Source: Pseudomonas eucalypticola
GTDB taxonomy: Bacteria > Pseudomonadota > Gammaproteobacteria > Pseudomonadales > Pseudomonadaceae
Direction of reading: 5' to 3'
DNA: 64,000 nucleotides
Assembly (NCBI RefSeq): GCF_013374995.1
Contig: NZ_CP056030.1
Location: 2,636,501-2,700,500 of the forward strand
Shown here: positions 61,892 through 64,000 of the stretch, in pieces
How positions within the stretch are numbered: the stretch's first letter is position 1
How the letters are laid out: each line of letters starts with the position of its first letter
Position numbers and translations under genes: made by a program
The notes under the pieces: generated by a model
What the model was told of the DNA's origin: nothing
Seen by the model: only the letters and a program-made list of their open reading frames with translations
Database searches by the model: none

Positions 61892-62422
61892 ATGGCGCGG
61901 TACACCGGCATTGCTCAAGCGTTGCACTGGCTGACGGTCGCGGCCTTGTGCCTGCTATTGCCTTTTGTCTGGGTGGCGGAGAATTTTCCGCCAGGCCCGA
62001 TCAGGGTCTTCTGGTACATGGCCCATGAGTCCATGGGCATCAGCGTGTTCCTCATGGTGCTGATGCGCCTCACCTGGCGCTGGGGCCACCCCGCGCCCGC
62101 CTACCCGGTGGGCACCCATCGGGTCACCGTGGTGCTGGCAGGGCTGACCCACGGCTTGCTGTACCTGGTGTTGCTGGTGATGCCCGTCACCGGCTACCTG
62201 ATGGCCGGCAACGGCCAGGACGTGCCGTTCTTCCGGTTGGTCGACCTGCCGGGGTTTGCCCATGACGAAGCGCTCGGCAAGGCTGCCGATACGGTGCATG
62301 TAGCGTGTCAGTTCGCGGTCTATGGGCTGATCGTGCTGCACGTGGCCGCTACGGTCTGGCACGTGGCGGTACGCCGTAACGGGATGCTGGAGCGGATGCT
62401 GCCGCCCCAGCGGCTGCCCTGA
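61892..62422 (+). CDS. cytochrome b561
   Basis: A 176-aa membrane protein starting at ATG 61892, MARYTGIAQALHWLTV. It has four helices and the heme-ligating His pairs expected for the YodB/CybB-type diheme protein: His in QALHWL, AHESMG, LTHGLLY, and the C-terminal VHVACQFAVYGLIVLHVAATVWH. It shuttles electrons between quinone and periplasmic acceptors or superoxide. Monocistronic. Confidence 0.9.
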   Translation: MARYTGIAQALHWLTVAALCLLLPFVWVAENFPPGPIRVFWYMAHESMGISVFLMVLMRLTWRWGHPAPAYPVGTHRVTVVLAGLTHGLLYLVLLVMPVTGYLMAGNGQDVPFFRLVDLPGFAHDEALGKAADTVHVACQFAVYGLIVLHVAATVWHVAVRRNGMLERMLPPQRLP

Positions 62423-62489
62423 GCGGACATCTGCACGGAACCAATGCCCTTGGCTGGCGCCTGAATGAATAACCAGAAGGAGGCAAGGC

Positions 62490-63587
62490 ATGTGGCGCGG
62501 CTACCAGCCAGACGATTCCAGCACACCGATCGCCCAGGGCCATGCGCCGCTGCGCATCGGGGTGCTCACCCATATTCGCTTTCCCGTGTGCCAACCGTTC
62601 GCCGGCGGGCTGGAGGCGTTCACCCACGACGTGACGCTGGGGCTGCGGGCCCGGGGCCATGCCGTCACCCTGTTTGCCAAGGGCGGCAGCGCGGTCGAGT
62701 TGCAGGCCGTGGCCGTGCCGGACGAGGACGCCTGTCGGCATCCGAGCCTCAGCAGTGCGTACGTCGCTGAGCACCACGCCTACCTGAAGCTCATGCAGCA
62801 GATCGATGATTACGGCTTCGACGTGATTTTCAACAACAGTCTGCATTACGTGCCGGTGACCATGGCGTCGCTGATTCGCACGCCGATGCTCACCGTGCTG
62901 CATACGCCGCCGTTCTTCGAGATGACCAATGCTCTGCGCGGCGACCGCCAGACCGGCCGTTTCAGCACGCCGTCGGCTGCCAACGCCCGGCAGTGGCGCG
63001 AGGTGGTACCGCACTGCACCGTGATTCCCAACGGCATCGACCTGCGCGGCTGGCAGCCCACGGGGGCCGTGGGCGAACATGCGCTGTGGTTTGGCCGGCT
63101 GGTGTCGGACAAGGGCGCGCACCTGGCCATCGACGCCGCCCGCCAGGCGGGCATCCCCCTGCGCCTCGCCGGGCAGGCAGTGGATGACGCTTATTTCAAG
63201 GCGCAGATCCAGCCACGGCTGGGGCCCGGTGTCCATTACCTGGGCCATTTGCAGCGCCCTGAGCTGGCCGCCGAACTGGCCAGCGCCGCCGTGGCCCTGG
63301 TGACGCCTTGCTGGGATGAGCCCTTCGGCCTGGTGGTGGCCGAGGCGCTGGCCTGCGGCACCCCGGTGGCCGCGTTCGACCGCGGCGCCATGGCAGACCT
63401 GATCAGCGAGGAGGTGGGCTGCCTGGTGCCCCCCAATGACGTGGCGGCGCTGGCGCGGGCCATGATCGTGGCCCGCGGAAAATCGCGCCAGGCCTGCCGG
63501 GCGCGGGCCGAAACCCTGTGGGACCACGACCTGATGCTGGACCGCTACGAAACCTTGTTGGCCGACGTGGCTGCGCGACATGCCTGA
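62490..63587 (+). CDS. glycosyltransferase family 4
   Basis: A 365-aa GT-B glycosyltransferase starting behind AGGAGGCAAGGC. N-terminal features are GVLTHIRFPVCQPFAGGLEAFTHDVTLGLRARGHAVTLFA, and the C-terminal donor site has LWFGRLVSDKGAHLAIDAA and the E-x7-E motif of EPFGLVVAEAL. It likely transfers a sugar to a glycan or lipid. It overlaps the next gene by eight bases, so both probably build one product. Confidence 0.9.
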   Translation: MWRGYQPDDSSTPIAQGHAPLRIGVLTHIRFPVCQPFAGGLEAFTHDVTLGLRARGHAVTLFAKGGSAVELQAVAVPDEDACRHPSLSSAYVAEHHAYLKLMQQIDDYGFDVIFNNSLHYVPVTMASLIRTPMLTVLHTPPFFEMTNALRGDRQTGRFSTPSAANARQWREVVPHCTVIPNGIDLRGWQPTGAVGEHALWFGRLVSDKGAHLAIDAARQAGIPLRLAGQAVDDAYFKAQIQPRLGPGVHYLGHLQRPELAAELASAAVALVTPCWDEPFGLVVAEALACGTPVAAFDRGAMADLISEEVGCLVPPNDVAALARAMIVARGKSRQACRARAETLWDHDLMLDRYETLLADVAARHA

Positions 63588-64000
63588 GCCACAGGTGGGG
63601 TACTACGTCCATCATCACGGCGCAGGCCATGGGGTACGGGCCGCGCATATCGCCCAGGCGTTGCGCGTGCCCGTCACCCTGATTGGCTCGCGGTTGCCCG
63701 ACGACTTGCCGGTAGGCGTACGCAGCATGCCGTTGCCAGGCGACACCGCGCCGGGCATGCGGGTCGAGCGCCTTGACGCGCTGCACTACGCGCCGTTGGC
63801 CGTGGATGGCTTGCGCGAGCGCATGGCGCTGCTGGCGCGGTGGTTTGTCACCCACTGGCCGTGCGTGCTGGTGGTGGATGTCTCGGTGGAAGTGGCCTTG
63901 TTCGCGCGGCTGTGCGGGGTGCCCGTGGTGTACGTGCGCCAGCACGGCCTGCGTGATGATCCTGCCCACCGCCTGGCCTATGAAAGTGCCAGTGCCCTGC
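63580..64000 (+). CDS. glycosyltransferase-like protein (3' partial, MurG-type GT-B)
   Basis: An ATG at 63580, eight bases inside the GT4 gene, opens a frame that runs to the window end without a stop. It reads VGYYVHHHGAGHGVRAAHIAQALRV, which is the GGxGH-like start of MurG/GT28-type transferases with the usual helix. Then GSRLPDDLP, HWPCVLVVDVSVEVALFARLCGVPVVYVRQHGLRDD, a segment with a DxS-type acceptor loop as in MurG-like proteins. About 140 residues are visible. The name is family-level only. Confidence 0.78.
   Translation, partial: MPEPQVGYYVHHHGAGHGVRAAHIAQALRVPVTLIGSRLPDDLPVGVRSMPLPGDTAPGMRVERLDALHYAPLAVDGLRERMALLARWFVTHWPCVLVVDVSVEVALFARLCGVPVVYVRQHGLRDDPAHRLAYESASAL

Overview
This window looks like chromosomal DNA of a Pseudomonas of the fluorescens/putida type. 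It is GC-rich and densely coded on both strands, with short intergenic gaps. Two families of Pseudomonas-style REP/REPIN palindromes lie between genes. The gene content (TonB receptor, many MFS pumps, many LysR/AraC/GntR/IclR regulators, OprB- and OprM-type outer-membrane proteins, CopRS/HprRS-like two-component system) fits a metabolically versatile soil or plant-associated pseudomonad. I see no rRNA, tRNA, CRISPR array, integrase or transposase, so the window reads as core-plus-accessory chromosome rather than a mobile island.

Layout. 0-15 kb: mixed single genes. These are the 3' part of a three-domain flavin/iron-sulfur reductase, a siderophore receptor with a Fur-like box, an SDR/LysR divergent pair, two small disordered proteins, a PhaZ-like hydrolase, a DUF4432 secreted protein, an SRPBCC protein, an MFS pump, VOC protein, a phytoene-desaturase-like oxidase with an 80-aa partner, an HxlR regulator and MsrA. 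14.6-29.4 kb: a NodD-like LysR gene faces a large catabolic block. The block encodes SDR, FAD aromatic-type monooxygenase, SMP-30 lactonase, HisD-like dehydrogenase, SDR, VOC, fumarylacetoacetase-like hydrolase, DenD-like epimerase/dehydrogenase, MFS importer, OprB-like porin, SDR, then after a REPIN an extradiol-type dioxygenase and a C-C-bond-type alpha/beta hydrolase. Together these could import, hydroxylate, cleave and hydrolyse an aromatic or polyphenolic compound; I could not assign a known pathway.

29.4-33.9 kb: methyltransferase, aldo/keto reductase, membrane protein, two regulators, and a type-B L31 gene with a Zur-like box. 33.9-46.3 kb: a second catabolic module around a GntR regulator, with ALDH, DHDPS-family lyase, MFS and FAD amine oxidase on the minus strand. 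On the plus strand are a complete betaine-type ABC importer, a proline-racemase-family enzyme with altered active-site motifs, and a GlxA/AraC regulator. The enzyme classes match those of 4-hydroxyproline catabolism, but the racemase-like enzyme lacks the second catalytic cysteine. A pair of near-identical TGTATACA operators frames the divergent promoter region.

46.5-49.8 kb: sugar/inositol-type isomerase and dehydrogenase under a LacI regulator with a perfect palindrome before its start. 49.9-50.4 kb: a 109-bp-period tandem REPIN array. 50.4-55.2 kb: an EmrAB-OprM-type tripartite efflux operon divergent from an IclR gene. 55.3-58.4 kb: periplasmic HIU hydrolase and a GlcG-like protein divergent from a two-component system, with a palindrome like the E. 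coli HprR box between them. 58.4-64 kb: two MFS transporters, a Gly/Ser-rich secreted protein, cytochrome b561, and two overlapping glycosyltransferase genes, the last cut by the window end.
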